This document shows, in pieces, positions 12,180 through 23,672 of a DNA stretch of 64,000 bases; positions within the stretch are counted from its first letter, which is position 1; the number at the start of each line of letters is the position of its first letter. Origin of the DNA: Hsuehochloa calcarea (lineage: Eukaryota > Streptophyta > Magnoliopsida > Poales > Poaceae); assembly GCA_036346395.1 (NCBI GenBank), contig CM070596.1:5811913-5875912 (forward strand). The letters are read 5' to 3'. Position numbers and translations under genes: made by a program. The notes below the pieces were generated by a model that was given only the letters and a program-made list of their open reading frames with translations, made no database searches and was not told the origin of the DNA.

Positions 12180-13690
12180 TTTACAAAACTAGGTCCATAT
12201 CGCCATTTGGAACGGCAGTAGGCTCCTCTCGCCATTCCAATTGGCGACAAGGACCCTGTCGCCAATGGGAGATTGATGTCGTCATTTCAGTTGGCGACAG
12301 GACCCTGTCGCCGTTTGAATTGGTGAGCGTTACGATAATGAGCGTCAATGATTGGGTCAAGCAACTCGTACGACCACTCCGCAGCGTGTCCTGGGTCCAT
12401 CATACCTGAAAATGCAGTACATACATTATAAAAGACACGAAACATATACAAAAAACAATAAGAATGCACAAATAAAAACAAAATTTAAGTTGAGATTGTT
12501 TTTATTAAGCTATAAAAAAACCCTACAAACATACTCTGCAATTTTTACAACTATTTTATAGGAATGTTGCTATTTCCCTAGTTTAAAAGTTTTTATCACT
12601 AACACAATGATTACTACGCAAATGGCAATCAAAATAATATTGGAATTATTTCGCTTATGTTTTACAAATCCTACTAAGCTACTATGCAATTTTTACAGAT
12701 TTGTAATAGGTATCTCTTTACTTTCTTATTTAAAAAGTGTCTCTAACATTTTTTAAATATTACCGTTTGCTAATAAAAACAAAAAATGAAGTTCATAATA
12801 TTTCAATTCAGCTCTGCGTAACCAACGTAGGAGCAACTACATATATTTTTTACAATTTTTAGACATGCCATGCCATTTTCCATGTTTAAAAAGTATTCTC
12901 GGGACTAACAAAATAATTACCGCACACAAATAAAAATCAAAATTACGTTGGGATTATTTCTTGTAGGCTCTACAAAGCGTATTAAGCTACTCTGCATTTT
13001 TCACATATTTTTAATAGGTATCTTGCTATTTTTCTTGTTTTAAAAGTGTCTCTAGCATTTTTGAAATTTTTATCGTGCGCAAATGGAAATAAAAATAAAC
13101 TCCACGTAGCCTATGTAGCAACTCTAGTTTTAAGATGTGTCATGCTTTTTTAAAAATGTATCTAGCTATTCTCTGAGGTGCCTTACTATTTTTGCAGATT
13201 TATTCTAAATCGTTCGAGTACCGCAATAAAAATAATATATGCAAGATGAACTAAAGTATACACAGTTCAAATGATGTACTACATAAAATAACTAAAATTA
13301 TATAATCTATTGAATCCTATGTCGCTATTTTTATTTGCTAATCACAGATTTCAAAATAATGTACGAAGTTGCAAAAATATATACCTGCAAAATGGCGGTC
13401 AGATCTGATGCTCCATGTGTCTCCTCAACTACGAACTATCAGGGCTTCGCGTGTCTCTTCTCCCCCTCTTCTATTTTTTTTGGAATTAAAATGATATTTT
13501 CCACCGATTTTTAGGCTTTAAGTACAAAGTTTTGTCGCCAGTTGAAATAGCGATAGGAACCTGTAGCTTCTGTTGCTATTTCAACTGGTGATAAGAACAC
13601 TGTTCACTTTATGTCACTAGTTCAAATGGCGATAGGAAGTTGCACTGGCGATAGGTAGTCAACAGGGTCCTGTCGTCAAGTTATGGTATA
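12180..13690. mobile_element. Candidate nonautonomous DNA transposon with subterminal palindromes
   Basis: Both ends are packed with variants of GGCGACAGG and CGCCATTTGAA. The left end includes a perfect 20-bp palindromic unit GGCGACAGGACCCTGTCGCC at 12293-12312 and a one-base variant at 12243-12263. The right end (13535-13690) has GGCGATAGG and CGCCAGTTGAAAT variants. The 1.1-kb middle is AT-rich and consists of diverged repeats of about 150-200 bp around the phrase AGCTACTATGCAATTTTTAC. Dense subterminal repeats fit a CACTA-type element, but exact termini and target duplication were not found. Confidence 0.45.
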
Positions 13691-13722
13691 CGACTTCACC
13701 CACTAGGGTTCAAATCCCGATG

Positions 13723-13776
13723 TCTACCCATTATAGACATGCAACTGTATCTACCCATTATAGACATGCAACTGTA
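13723..13776. repeat. 27-bp direct repeat x 2
   Basis: Two adjacent identical copies begin TCTACCCATTATAGACATGC, with a period of 27 bp. They follow a GGTTCAAATCC motif that resembles a pol III B box, but no matching A box was found upstream. Confidence 0.8.
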
Positions 13777-15509
13777 TATTAGTAGAAATTTTATGACATC
13801 ACATATTTATCTGTCATCTGTTTATCTAAGTGTGTGTTAAGGAAGCACACTCGGGCTTGCTTGTCGTTCAGCAGATTTTTCTCGCCGACCTGACGATGAT
13901 GTGTTTGTAGTTTGTACTTGTTAATAGGTCGACGTGCCCGGCGTTCACTCGAAAAGAATACTGGTATACACGATTAATTGTTCTACTTATCATTCCTCTT
14001 CTTTTCTGTTCGTCAAAAAGATTGTTTGGCTTGCCTGCCGATGACTGTAACGTGAATGACGATTCGACGAACATGCCGGCCGGGCTCCGGAAGTCGTGCG
14101 TCGTTTTCGTGAGGAGGACTGCACGGTTTGCCGTGGTACGGAAGGGGTGCAGGAATTTTTAGAATCGACCAAACTAATACTACTTGCACGTCAAGGTTTT
14201 GTTCAGAACACGTGAATTTCTCTCGATTGTTAGAATTGAACTGTTTTCTGCGAAATTTTCATGAGATTCCTGTAAAATTCCCGCATGCTGGAAATCCACA
14301 CGGAACAGTATGATTTCTCACATGTATGGTACACTGCCCGTGCTTCGGACCGTACGGTGTGCGGCCCACGTGGACGTGGAGATCGCGATCCAACGAAGCT
14401 AGCTAACGGCGTAGATGAGCGTGGGCACATGCTCTCTCGATTGGCCTGGTTTACCTGTCAAATTTGATTCTAACCTGCCGGCCATTACTTTCTAAGCAAT
14501 ACAAAAGTTTTTTTTTAAAAAAAAACGTTAAATGTGGAATATTAGTAAAATATTTTTTATTATTATAAATCTAACGACAGCACTTTTACGTTACACGATT
14601 TGACATCTTCGAATTTTACTGTCGGTTCAAACTCGATGGGTCAAAGTCTTCGTAAGTCATCGTTCCTCTCGCTTCACTCGAGCGAGAGCGGCCAGGAGAA
14701 GCGTGTGGAAAACACGTACGGGTACGGCTGGCTAGCTAGCCGGGGGGCGAGTCTGGAGTCGACGTGCCGTAGACGGAGCAATGAATGCGCGCGCGGGGAC
14801 GGTGATCTGCTCCAGCTAGACGCCCACGCGGGCACGTACGTGCACAGCGCGCGAACTCGGAAGGCCGTCGCGGGCGGGCCACTGCGTTTTTCGCCGGCGA
14901 AAAGCCGCCGGCCGGTGGCCAATCCGGGCGAAGCAGCTTGCGGTGGCCAATTTCACCGCGTGCGATCGATCGGTTTTCGCCGTGCTCGATTGTCTCTCAC
15001 CTGAACCTTAATTTTCCAACCTGCTGCCGCTGCTTCTTCTTGTCGTTGTGGTCGGCAAAAGGACGTGACACATTTCTTCCTTCGGAGTTGCAGTCAGAAC
15101 AAACGAAACGCGCTCACCTTGTATATACGCGTGTTGCATTTTTTTCTCTCTTCCTTTTTTGTTTTTAGAATGTAGAAGATGAAGGAGAATAGCGGCGGGG
15201 AAGAGGATCCCAGTAGGTACTAGGTAGGGTAGGAAAATCCGGACAATTCAGGCACCGGCCCGGGCGCTTGGGTGGCGAGTTAAAAAGGCGCAGCGGGTGG
15301 TGGACATGATGGGGCCCGGCGCACCGGCTTTTGGTCGCCTGTACCTGCCGGGTACACAATCGGTACCAGCCCGTACCCTCCCCCTCGCGCATTCAAAACC
15401 ACACTCTTTCATTGCACTGTCCCTCCTCTGCTAATTGCTATGCTCACACCCGCGCGTGGCAAGTGATTGTATTTGAAACCGATAAGAATGGGTAGGGCTA
15501 AGCTAGTAG
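13777..15509. other. Intergenic stretch
   Basis: No supported gene. The part from 14600 to 15000 is GC-rich and open in several frames on both strands, but the translations show no domain and look compositional. Confidence 0.5.
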
Positions 15510-15747
15510 GTTAGTTAAGGTGCATTTGGTTGAGTGAAAGAGTTGGTTTCTACACCACTGGATGATTTAGGATACGGTATTGTCCCTTGTTTGGTTCGTT
15601 GAATTGCATCGGATGGTTCAGGATCGAGTGGTTTAACAAAATGGAATATTTCTAAGTGGATCCTGAACCATTTCGTTCGAAGAAAAAAGTCGAACCACGC
15701 CGTTCACCTCGTGGCTCGTCCTCTCCCGTGCCCTGTCGCTCCCCCAT

Positions 15748-16175
15748 GGCGCTCCGCGATTCGTCCCCTTCTTCGCCCCTCCTCCCCTCCCCAACCTCCC
15801 CTCGACAGCCGCACCACGACCAACGACGTCGACAGAGGCGGGGGCCCGCTCGGGCGGCTGTTGAGCCTCCGCGTTACGGCACAGTTCCTATTCTCCCCAA
15901 TGATGTCTGCCTCCCACGGACGCTCCGATGACTCGTCCCCTTCCTCGCCCCTCCTCACCTCCCCCAACAGCCGCGCCACGACCAACGGGGTGGCAGAGGT
16001 GGGGGCCGCTCGGGCGGTTGTTGAGCCTCGCGGCGCGGAGCGGTTCCTATTCCGCCCAATGGTGTCTACATCCCTGCAGCGCTCCGTGACTCATCCACTT
16101 CCTCGCCCCCCCTCGACAGCTGCGCCACGACGAATGGCGGGGGCTCACTCGAGTGTTGTTGAGCCTTCGGCGGCT
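15748..16175. repeat. GC-rich tandem repeat, about 165 bp x 3
   Basis: Three units start near 15750, 15920 and 16078 with variants of GCGCTCCGTGACTCGTCCCC. Each includes CAGCCGCGCCACGACCAACG-like and GTTGAGCCTC-like segments. Units differ by substitutions and short indels. They lie upstream of the captured gene fragment inside the transposon. Confidence 0.8.
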
Positions 16176-16184
16176 GTGTTGTTC

Positions 16185-16425
16185 CTCCGCCGCATGGGTA
16201 GCCGACGTATCATGCGGGAGACGGCCACCGAGCACCTCGAGGAGTGCCAGACCGACCGGGCCTACTCCAAGCCCGTTGTCGTGCTCGATGTGCTTTGGAA
16301 TCTCGCCTTCGTTGCCTCCCTCTCCGAGTGCCCCACGGTCTTGCTCCGGCTTTGGCTTGCGGGGTACGTGTTCCAATGCCTCCTCCACGTCCTTTGCATC
16401 GTCGTCGAGTACAGGCGCCGTCGAC
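16185..16425 (+). pseudogene. Captured fragment of a membrane RING E3 ubiquitin ligase gene
   Basis: The plus-strand frame gives RRMGSRRIMRETATEHLEE and, further on, KPVVVLDVLWNLAFVASL and RLWLAGYVFQCLLHVLCIVV followed by EYRRRR. This matches the region before and within the transmembrane segments of plant RING-type E3 ligases of the At1g12760/At1g63170 group, as known from the family. The RING domain itself is absent. The fragment lies in a longer open frame running from the GC repeats, so a chimeric transcript is possible. Family assignment is from recall, with no search. Confidence 0.6.
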
Positions 16426-16680
16426 TGGACCTCCACGTGGGGCTGGGGCGGAGCAGGAGGGTGTGGGTGATGTTGTGACTCGATGACAGGTGGGCCCAGA
16501 TGGAGGCAGATGGAGCTGGCAGACCGAGGAGGTTCACCCAACCAAAACAAACTCACGTATCGTATCATCTCACCAACCAAACATAAATACATGGATCATC
16601 ATTTCCAGAATGGTTCCATCCATACTGTATCATCTCATTCCATTCACCTTGGTTCATCTAACCAAATACACTCTTACTTA

Positions 16681-17228
16681 CTTTACCGACGTGTGAGAAA
16701 CATATTGGTTTCTTTCTGTCCTTATTGTATCGACCTATTGTATCGACCTAATTCCTTCAACAGGAAGGTTGTCTAGGTCATGTTTAAATTGGCGTACTTA
16801 CACGTGAAACATCCTAATGTTTAACTTCAACTGATTCATGGCCTAAAAAACCCAACTAATTCCAACACTGTCGTGGCTCCGTAGAAAAGGGTTAAGGGCT
16901 ATGGCTCTAAGGAGAGTAGGTTCAATAATCGTCTATAAGTATATTATACTAAACTCCGTCGGTATTTGGAATAAAACTGAAATCAGTGCCATGCGTAGAA
17001 GAATTTGCTAGCAGAAATCGAAAGGAAATAAAAAATGACCAAAAAAGTTGCAGTGAGCATAGGTAAGCAGTAGCATAACATTCAAAAATAAGAAGAACAA
17101 AAGTGGCCACTACAGTTTTAGTAAATAATATCAATGCCCAACGTAACGGCTACAGAATAGTATTATAATACTGTTTACCGTGACATTACTAGGATTTGCG
17201 TCCCCTCGCAATGGCCAATGTGTGTACT
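16681..17228. other. Upstream region of SAUR
   Basis: AT-rich, no coding sequence recognised. It probably contains distal promoter sequence of the SAUR gene. I did not find an unambiguous auxin response element pair. Confidence 0.5.
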
Positions 17229-17240
17229 CTTTTTATAAAA
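17229..17240 (+). promoter_or_regulatory. TATA box of the SAUR gene
   Basis: The sequence CTTTTTATAAAAGC surrounds a strong TATAAAA about 115 bp before the ATG at 17349. The distance leaves a plausible plant 5' UTR. Confidence 0.7.
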
Positions 17241-17348
17241 GCACGGAGCACCACCCCACCCCCACCCAGTAGTACAACTGCAAACAGACGCCTTGACCTT
17301 GTGCTCCTCCTCCCTCCCCAACTCCAAGAACCCACCCCCCGTAGCGCC

Positions 17349-17678
17349 ATGAAGCGCCTCCTCAGGCGGCTCTCCCGCGTCGCCGCGGCCGACGGCTCCG
17401 CGGCGGTGTACCACCAGCTCCGGCCGAAGAAGGCGTCGCCGGCCGCGCGGGTGCCGCAGGGGCACGTGCCGGTGTGCGTCGGCGAGGAGGGTGGGCCCGT
17501 GGAGCGCTTCGCCGTGCGCGCCGAGCTGCTGGGCCGGCCGGCCTTCGCCGCCCTCCTCCGGCGCGCCGCCCAGGAGTACGGCTACGGCCACCCCGGCGCG
17601 CTCCGCATCCCCTGCCCCGTCGCCGAATTCCGCCGCCTCCTCCTCTGCATCTCCGACGAGCCCGCCGCCGAGTGCTAG
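17349..17678 (+). CDS. SAUR auxin-responsive protein, 109 aa
   Basis: Intronless and GC-rich, typical of grass small auxin-up RNA genes; these proteins promote cell expansion, often by inhibiting PP2C.D phosphatases that act on plasma-membrane H+-ATPases. The protein begins MKRLLRRLSRVAAADG and contains the SAUR core: VPQGHVPVCVGEE, ERFAVRAELLGRPAFAALL, then QEYGYGHPGALRIPCPVAEF. The ATG at 17349 is chosen because family members start with this basic segment. An upstream in-frame ATG at 17196 lies before the TATA box and would add about 50 residues with no family resemblance. The length is normal. The specific SAUR number cannot be assigned. Confidence 0.92.
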   Translation: MKRLLRRLSRVAAADGSAAVYHQLRPKKASPAARVPQGHVPVCVGEEGGPVERFAVRAELLGRPAFAALLRRAAQEYGYGHPGALRIPCPVAEFRRLLLCISDEPAAEC

Positions 17679-17786
17679 GCCCCCGTTCTTCTTGGCCGGG
17701 TCCGGGATATTCACGCTCCTGCCTCTGGACGGATGCGCGGTTCATTTCCCATTTTACGGTTTTACCCCTGGGTAGAATGTACATAT

Positions 17787-17960
17787 AGGACTGATGTGAT
17801 GCACAGTGGAGGGCAGGATGGCGATTCAGTAGCTTTCTCCTACAGCTTTGTGACTTTTTTTTTTACTACTAGTAGTCTAGTACTACTACTAGCTGAGCTG
17901 CCTGATGGGTGTTCTTTTTTTACCCCTTCTAGTTCTAGGACTTGCAGTGTGAGAGAGACT
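17787..17960 (+). repeat. SAUR 3' flank, source of a copy at 36.6 kb
   Basis: This piece of SAUR 3' UTR or near-downstream DNA, from AGGACTGATGTGATGCA to GCAGTGTGAGAGAGACT, recurs at 36631-36812 in the same orientation with small indels. The intervening ACTAGTAGTCTAGTACTACT region differs in repeat number. Confidence 0.9.
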
Positions 17961-19440
17961 GTTTTTTCTAGGGATTTTGAGGTATTCAGTATTAACCATA
18001 CATGTGATGTACTTCCTTGAGGGCAGTTTCATGTGATATTATGGAGGTAGTAAATTTTTACTAGTACATTGTTGTGTTTCTTCTCCATCTGTTTGGTTTG
18101 ATCTCTGAGAGTTTTTTGGTTGTGGTGTATTCTCCCCTATATACTCTCAGGCCTGATTGGAATTTGGAACACAAATTTTATATCAGTTCAACACACACAC
18201 ACACACGCACAAGAATTTTAGATGGATTTAAATGGGATTTTGCATGAAAACAGTACAAATTCTCTAAAATTCCTACCGGATTCCGATATATCTACTTTAT
18301 TTTGTTGCGTTGCACTTTGGGGCATAAGTTAACACTGGTGCAAGCTTGTGATGTCAAGCGATGCTGGTGGTCCGGGCAAAGATGGCAAACCTACGGATTA
18401 AAGCAGAATCTGCTCAAGAAAGCTGGACAGTGTGCCCTTGCATCTTCAGTCCGCACAGGCTCATCTCTGGAGCAACCGTACAAATGCATTCTTATTACAT
18501 CAAGAAAAACAATATTATTTGGGGCATTTGTACAACTGGTGTAGTGTAATAGTAGTAAGCAGTTGTTCATCCAAACTTGATAGATTTATCGAGATTAAAA
18601 GTTCAGAAAAAAAAATTGTAGCATGCCTCTGAATTGCACTCTGCATGTCTGACTGATCTGTCTCAGATTGTTCATAAAAATTTGGCCATTATTTTCAAGA
18701 CCGTTCTTATCAAACAGATTATGCTTGTAGAATGAAAGATTGTTCATTTAAGTAATTCACTGAGTTCTTTCATATGATTGAAGCAGGTCATGCTTCCAGA
18801 GTTCCAGTGGATCAACGTATGGCAAATATATGGCTAGGATTGAAGCAGGGTAGGAAGGAAGCATCCTGCATAATTGCACTCTTCTCTTGGTACGACACTT
18901 TACTGCTCATCAGGCTGTCATGAGAACAACGGTTTGGTTTGGCACAACCGAAAAAAGGAGAGGAGACAGCCAAGATTGATTGATCCACTGTTCATTTTAT
19001 TGTTCCCTCATCAAGCAAGGAAACATCAGTGTCAAGTCCCCTGAAGCGATGGCGATCAAATTGACCACTGGCGGGGGAAAAAAAGCTCGATGCGTACACT
19101 GCCTCCATTTCTAACTTCTAACGTGAACAAGTGGCAAAGTAAAGTAGGAACAATTTGCGCAAATTCATGCGGAATTGGAGTTTTGCCGGTTTGGTCCAAT
19201 TCGAGAAAAAAAATAGACATATTCCTTTTTAAAAAATATTGGAGCTCTTGGTGATAACATGCTACTTCCGGTATGAAATGTAGCCCACCAAGTTGACTTC
19301 TTCATCAACCACAGCATATCAAAGAAAGGATGTTCCAAATTTCTCTGTGGAGGTTTCCCTGAAATTTCAGAATTCAGATGTATTGCACCGCCATTGAAAG
19401 AATATAAAATGCGTTGCTTAAAAAAAACTTAGGAAAAGAA
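17961..19440. other. Intergenic stretch
   Basis: No supported gene. A possible MITE relic lies at about 18150-18290: GCCTGATTGGAATTTGGAA at the left, AAAATTCCTACCGGATTCC inverted at the right, with a short CA microsatellite between. The rest is unassigned AT-rich sequence. Confidence 0.5.
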
Positions 19441-19445
19441 GAGGC

Positions 19446-19558
19446 TGTTACGAATTATGTTTATATATTTAAAATGACCCAATAGACAATATATATAGAG
19501 AGAGTACAAGGAGATTGACATATACAGATAATGAATACAAGAGAGTCCTATTCTAACA
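19446..19558 (-). repeat. 3' LTR of the Copia element
   Basis: A 113-bp LTR similar to 23673-23782, sharing CAATATATAT and CCTATTCTAACA blocks. The two differ at many positions, so the insertion is not recent. Confidence 0.9.
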
Positions 19559-19570
19559 CACCCTTCAAAC

Positions 19571-19957
19571 TCATGGTGGATCACACACACTGAGTTTGGA
19601 AAGAAAATACAAATGTTGTGCTCTAGTTCGTGGCTTCGTTTGTTGAGAAAATACACCATTAAGAAAAATATTCTTAACATCCAGATGAGAGATAGACCAC
19701 CGGTGAACAGAAGCAACCGCAACAAGAGTGCGAACAGTGGTCATATGGGCAACATGGGTAAAAGTCTCATTATAGTCGCGATCGTATTCCTGCTGAAAAC
19801 CGCGTGCCACAAGACGAGCCTTGTAGCGCTCGATAGTACCATCAGACCGGGTCTTAATCTTGTACACCCACTTGCACGTGATCGGACAAACATGCACATG
19901 TGTTAGTACAATATCCCAAGTCTCCGAACGTTGAAGAGCATCAAGCTCCCCTGCCAT
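19571..19957 (-). pseudogene. Truncated Copia reverse transcriptase (N-terminal part)
   Basis: The frame includes KWVYKIKTRSDGTIERYKAR, LVARGFQQEYDRDYNETF and HLDVKNIFLNG, the start of the Copia RT domain. The YVDD catalytic region and RNase H are missing; sequence passes straight into the polypurine tract. The break falls right after the conserved FLNG motif. Confidence 0.9.
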
Positions 19958-20269
19958 AGCAAGCTGTCACTCAAAATAAGGAGCAGCCTCACAATAAGAA
20001 CTAGGCTCAGTGACAGAGAGATCATGAGCTATGGGAACAAATCCAAGATGATCAGGAGGACGAAGGGATGTCCGGTCACGAAGGACATAACGAGGAGCAT
20101 CATCAGGAGGATCAAATGTGGTTGTCGGCAAGATACCAGGAGAGGAGACTGGTGCAGGATGAGGACGTCTGGAGTAGTGAATACCAGAGAAACTAGACGG
20201 TGATGCTGTAGAAACAAGAGGCGGTGATGCAGGAGACAACACCGGAGGCGGAGGTACAGAAGAAACCAC

Positions 20270-21935
20270 TCAAGACAAACTAGGGGAAGACTCTGATAAT
20301 GGAGAAATGGGTGAAGAGTTAGAAAGAGACAACAATGAAATTGACTCAACAGTGGAAACATGAGAAGGAGACGAATCTCTATAGAAGAAAGGTCGAGATT
20401 CGTTAAAAACAACGTCTCGTGAAATCCTGATCCGTCGAGCAGAAGGATCCCAGTAGCGATAACCCTTATGTTCAAAACTATAACCAAGAAACACACACTC
20501 AACTAACAGAGTCGATAGTTTAGTGCACTCACGAGGCTGCACCAGAACAAAACAAGTACAACAAAAAACACAAAAGTGAGTGTACTAGGGGGCTCGATAG
20601 TATAGACGCTCTATAGGACTGACTCCCTTAGGAGCAGTGGAAGGTTGCATACTGATGAGATATGCGGTCGTAGAAACAGCATCAGCCCAGAACTGTGGTG
20701 GAACGTGAGAGGTAAGGAGAAGAGTGCGGACAGTCTCAATCATATGATGATGTTTGCGCTCAGCAACCCCATTCTGAGCATGGACACCGGACAAGAAAAC
20801 TGGTAAAGAGTGCCATACTCAGAAAGAATATGTCGAAAAGCGTCAGAACAGTACTCACCAGCAGAATCATAGTGAAAAGTGGAAGGCTGCATATTGATGA
20901 TATATGCAGCTGTAAAAACAGTCTCAGCCCAGAACTGTGGTGGAACGTGAGAGGCAAAGAGCAGAGTGCGAACAGTCTCAATCAGATAATGATGTTTGCG
21001 TTCAAGACCCCATTATGAACATGGGCACTAGGACAAGAAAACTGATAAAGAGTGCCCTGCTCAGAAAGAAACTATCGAAAAGTGCCAGAATGGTACTCGC
21101 CAGCAGAATCACAGTGAAAACTATGGATGTCAGAATTAAATTGAGTACAAACCACTGTGGCAAAGCTACGATAGATCACAAGAAACTGATCACGACTAGA
21201 CATGGGAAAAATCCATATAAAACGAAAATAATCATCAATGGAGATAACATAAGATTTATGCCCACCTTTAGAGATAATAAGTGCAGGTCCCCATACATCT
21301 AAATGAACTAAGTACAAAGTACGAGAAGACATGGACTCACTAGAAAGATAAGTAAGTTGTAGCTGCTTTCCAGCTTACAACCCTGACAAAACATGGACGT
21401 GTCAACAGTAACACGTCCAAGAACTCCCTAACGAACTAATGAAGAAAGGCGAGACCCACACAAGTGACCTAAACGGTGATGCCACTGCGCAAAAACTCCA
21501 GAGATGGTGGCAGCAGTGGTGGTGGAAGTGGATGTAGAGGTGACAGATGCAACCGAAGTGGACGGAAGGTGGAGGCGATCAAAGATGTAGAGACCCTAAC
21601 GATCCCTACGGCGCCGACCAGTCCCAAGTATCATCCTTGTCTGTCGATCCTGGATGAAACAGGTGTGAGAGTCAAAACCAACCCTACAATCAAGATCGAT
21701 GACTGACCCACCGAGAGAAATTGCATGATAAGCTGGTGAACATGGGAAACAGCTAGAACAAAAAAGTGAGTGAACAAAAGAGTGCCCTGACAGCTGACAG
21801 ACAATGGAGTACAGTCAGCTGTCTGAACAGAGATAGGAAAAACAGGAGGTCCTACTGAAGTAAGAGATGTGGAGTCCGGTGTGATGTGGAAAGAGGCACT
21901 AGAATTCAGAACCCAAGAAGTACCTATGGGAGACG
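20270..21935 (-). pseudogene. Broken Copia protease and integrase region
   Basis: Reading on the minus strand: a protease remnant where the usual DSG reads NSS (WVLNSSASFHITPDS, codons at 21898-21906), then integrase with HLDVWGPA and SDIHSFHCDSAGEY (acidic residues kept), then AQNGVAERKHHHMIETVRTL with its glutamate, and the post-integrase block (ECVFLGYSFEHKGYRYWDP). Stops and frameshifts break it, and a 242-bp tandem duplication lies within integrase. Not functional. Confidence 0.85.
20639..21120. repeat. 242-bp tandem duplication inside integrase
   Basis: Copies at 20639-20880 and 20881-21120 both start GGAAGGTTGCATA-like and include CAGCCCAGAACTGTGGTGGA and ATGATGTTTGCG. They have diverged by about 10-15 percent including indels, so the duplication is old. 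Confidence 0.88.
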
Positions 21936-21941
21936 TTTGAG

Positions 21942-23161
21942 CTAGACTGGCAAACCCTGCTGAGCTGTGAGAGAGCTGTTGAAGTAGAGCCTAGCAGAAC
22001 TATTGAACAGAGTCACATCGCTGAGAAGGTCCTGATGTGCTAGTCTATCCTCCCGTTGAGGAAGGGCCTCCCTGCCCCCCTTAGATCGTCCAGCCCCACG
22101 TGCTTTGTTCTGCTTTTTTCGCACCACACAACACTGATAGTCGTGCTCGAAGTTCTTGCAATAATTGCATTGAACCCTAGTTGGTGCAAAAATAGGAGCG
22201 AAAATAGACACCTGAGGATGGACTGTAGTCGAAGCATAAACCGTCGTGTAGTCGAAGAAGAAGGGGTAGCAAGCACAGCTGGAACAAACTGTGCTGCTAA
22301 CCCGCGGCGAAGCTCCTTAGCACGAAGTGTCGAAAGAGTCTCGGTGACTATCGATCGTGGTGAGTGGCTCAGCAGTTGAGCCTTGGTAGGCTCAAACTTT
22401 GAGCGAAGACGACAGACGAAGTCGTAAATGCTAAGGCGATCGTAATACACCTTCTGCACTTTATTACACTCTTGGTAGAGCGGAGAAGCAGGCTCATCCA
22501 GCTAGCACCAGAGACTAGTCAGGGCTCGGAAGAAGCCGCCGACGGAGGAGTCCTCTTGGCGAAGTATCTCCAACTCATGTTGAAGCGAAAAGAACTGAGC
22601 ATCGCTGCTCTGCTGGTATCGCTAGCGCAAATACTCCCAAATCTGACGAGTGGCACGTAGACCAACAATGTCTGGTTGGATAGAGTCGTCGACGTTGACT
22701 ACCAGGATGGCTCGAACATGGGCCTCATTAGCACACCAACGCTCAAAAGCATCTATGGTATACTGAAAGGCCTCATCAGCAGCAACAATAGCGGCATTTG
22801 CCTCCTTTTTGGCGGCCTCATCTTCTACAAGAGATGCAGAAGCAGGCTATCGGGGAGAAGGTGAAGCTGGCGACGACGGACAAGGTCGGACACCAATGAG
22901 ATGTCCCTAGAGGTGAAGATCATTGAGTGTGATCTCCATGAGTGAAGACCACAACTTGTAGTTCGTCCTATTAAGCTTGGTTCCTGAAAATAGGATCACA
23001 GCTGATGGAACAAAAGCTATCGGTAGGCGGCGCTGGATGGCACGACAACCAATGCAACAAAGTCTAACAAGCGGCATGGCGGTTAGAGCAACATTTTTTC
23101 TTTTCTTTTCTTTTTCTCTCTTTTTCCCTTTTTCTTTCTTGGGCCAGTTAAACCAGCCCAC
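21942..23161 (-). pseudogene. Broken Copia gag
   Basis: The gag start region has KLNRTNYKLWSSLMEITLND, the central part has KVYYDRLSIYDFVCRLRSKF, and a CCHC zinc knuckle follows (CNYCKNFEHDYQCC). Frameshifts separate the parts. Coordinates are approximate. Confidence 0.8.
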
Positions 23162-23660
23162 TTTAGCATAAACCTAGCGGGGGAAACCTAGTCCCCCTGC
23201 TCCTCTACTGGCGGCGGTGGCGAGGCAACACTAGGCGCCTCGAAAGCAGGCGATGCCCGGGTGGACGCGAGCGTAGGCGGCGCAGACGGCGGCGGCCGAC
23301 GCAGTCACGGACGCGACGATGAGAAGATGGGCGACGGCGGTGTCAGACGATGAGGCTCCTCGGTGTCAGCGGCGGGGCGATGGCGAGCTATCGGGGCAAC
23401 GACGAGGCGTCAGTCCACGGCGCGCGGCGACACCAGCGGCAGCAGCGGCGACGGCCGGCGGCGCGGCGCGAACGATGACCGATGGGCGGCGGCGGCCTCG
23501 CGTCTGGCGACCAACGAGCGGCGACGGCGGCCTCTCGTCGGGCGACTAATGAGCGGCGGCGGCCAATCTGGTGGTGACAGATCCCGCGGTGCTCGGCGGA
23601 CGACCGAGAGCACGTGGCAACGGTCGGATGGCAGCGGAAGGAGAGCTAGGTTAGTGCCTA

Positions 23661-23672
23661 GCTCTGATACCT
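23661..23672 (-). other. Primer-binding site of the Copia element
   Basis: On the minus strand AGGTATCAGAGC abuts the 5' LTR. The standard Copia site complementary to initiator methionine tRNA is TGGTATCAGAGC, so only the first base differs. Confidence 0.9.

Larger units (their letters stand above)
15518..16672. mobile_element. Gene-capturing DNA transposon (Pack-type, hAT-like)
   Basis: The left terminus AGGTGCATTTGG is matched inverted on the right by CCAAATACACT, and similarity continues inward (GGTTGAGTGAA against GGTTAGATGAA). Flanking 8-mers GTTAGTTA (15510-15517) and CTTACTTA (16673-16680) agree at 6 of 8, which may be a decayed 8-bp target duplication as in hAT elements. The inside is GC-rich, contains three tandem copies of a roughly 165-bp unit and a fragment of a host E3 ligase gene. 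No transposase is present, so it is nonautonomous. Confidence 0.65.

Noticed and set aside
13700..13725. SINE candidate from a GGTTCAAATCC B-box-like motif
   Set aside because: No A box at the right distance and no poly-A or repeated 3' tail.
14600..15004. 134-codon plus-strand open frame
   Set aside because: GC-driven, no domain, no promoter, competing frames on the other strand.
17196..17348. Upstream in-frame extension of SAUR
   Set aside because: The ATG lies upstream of the TATA box and the added segment does not resemble SAUR proteins.
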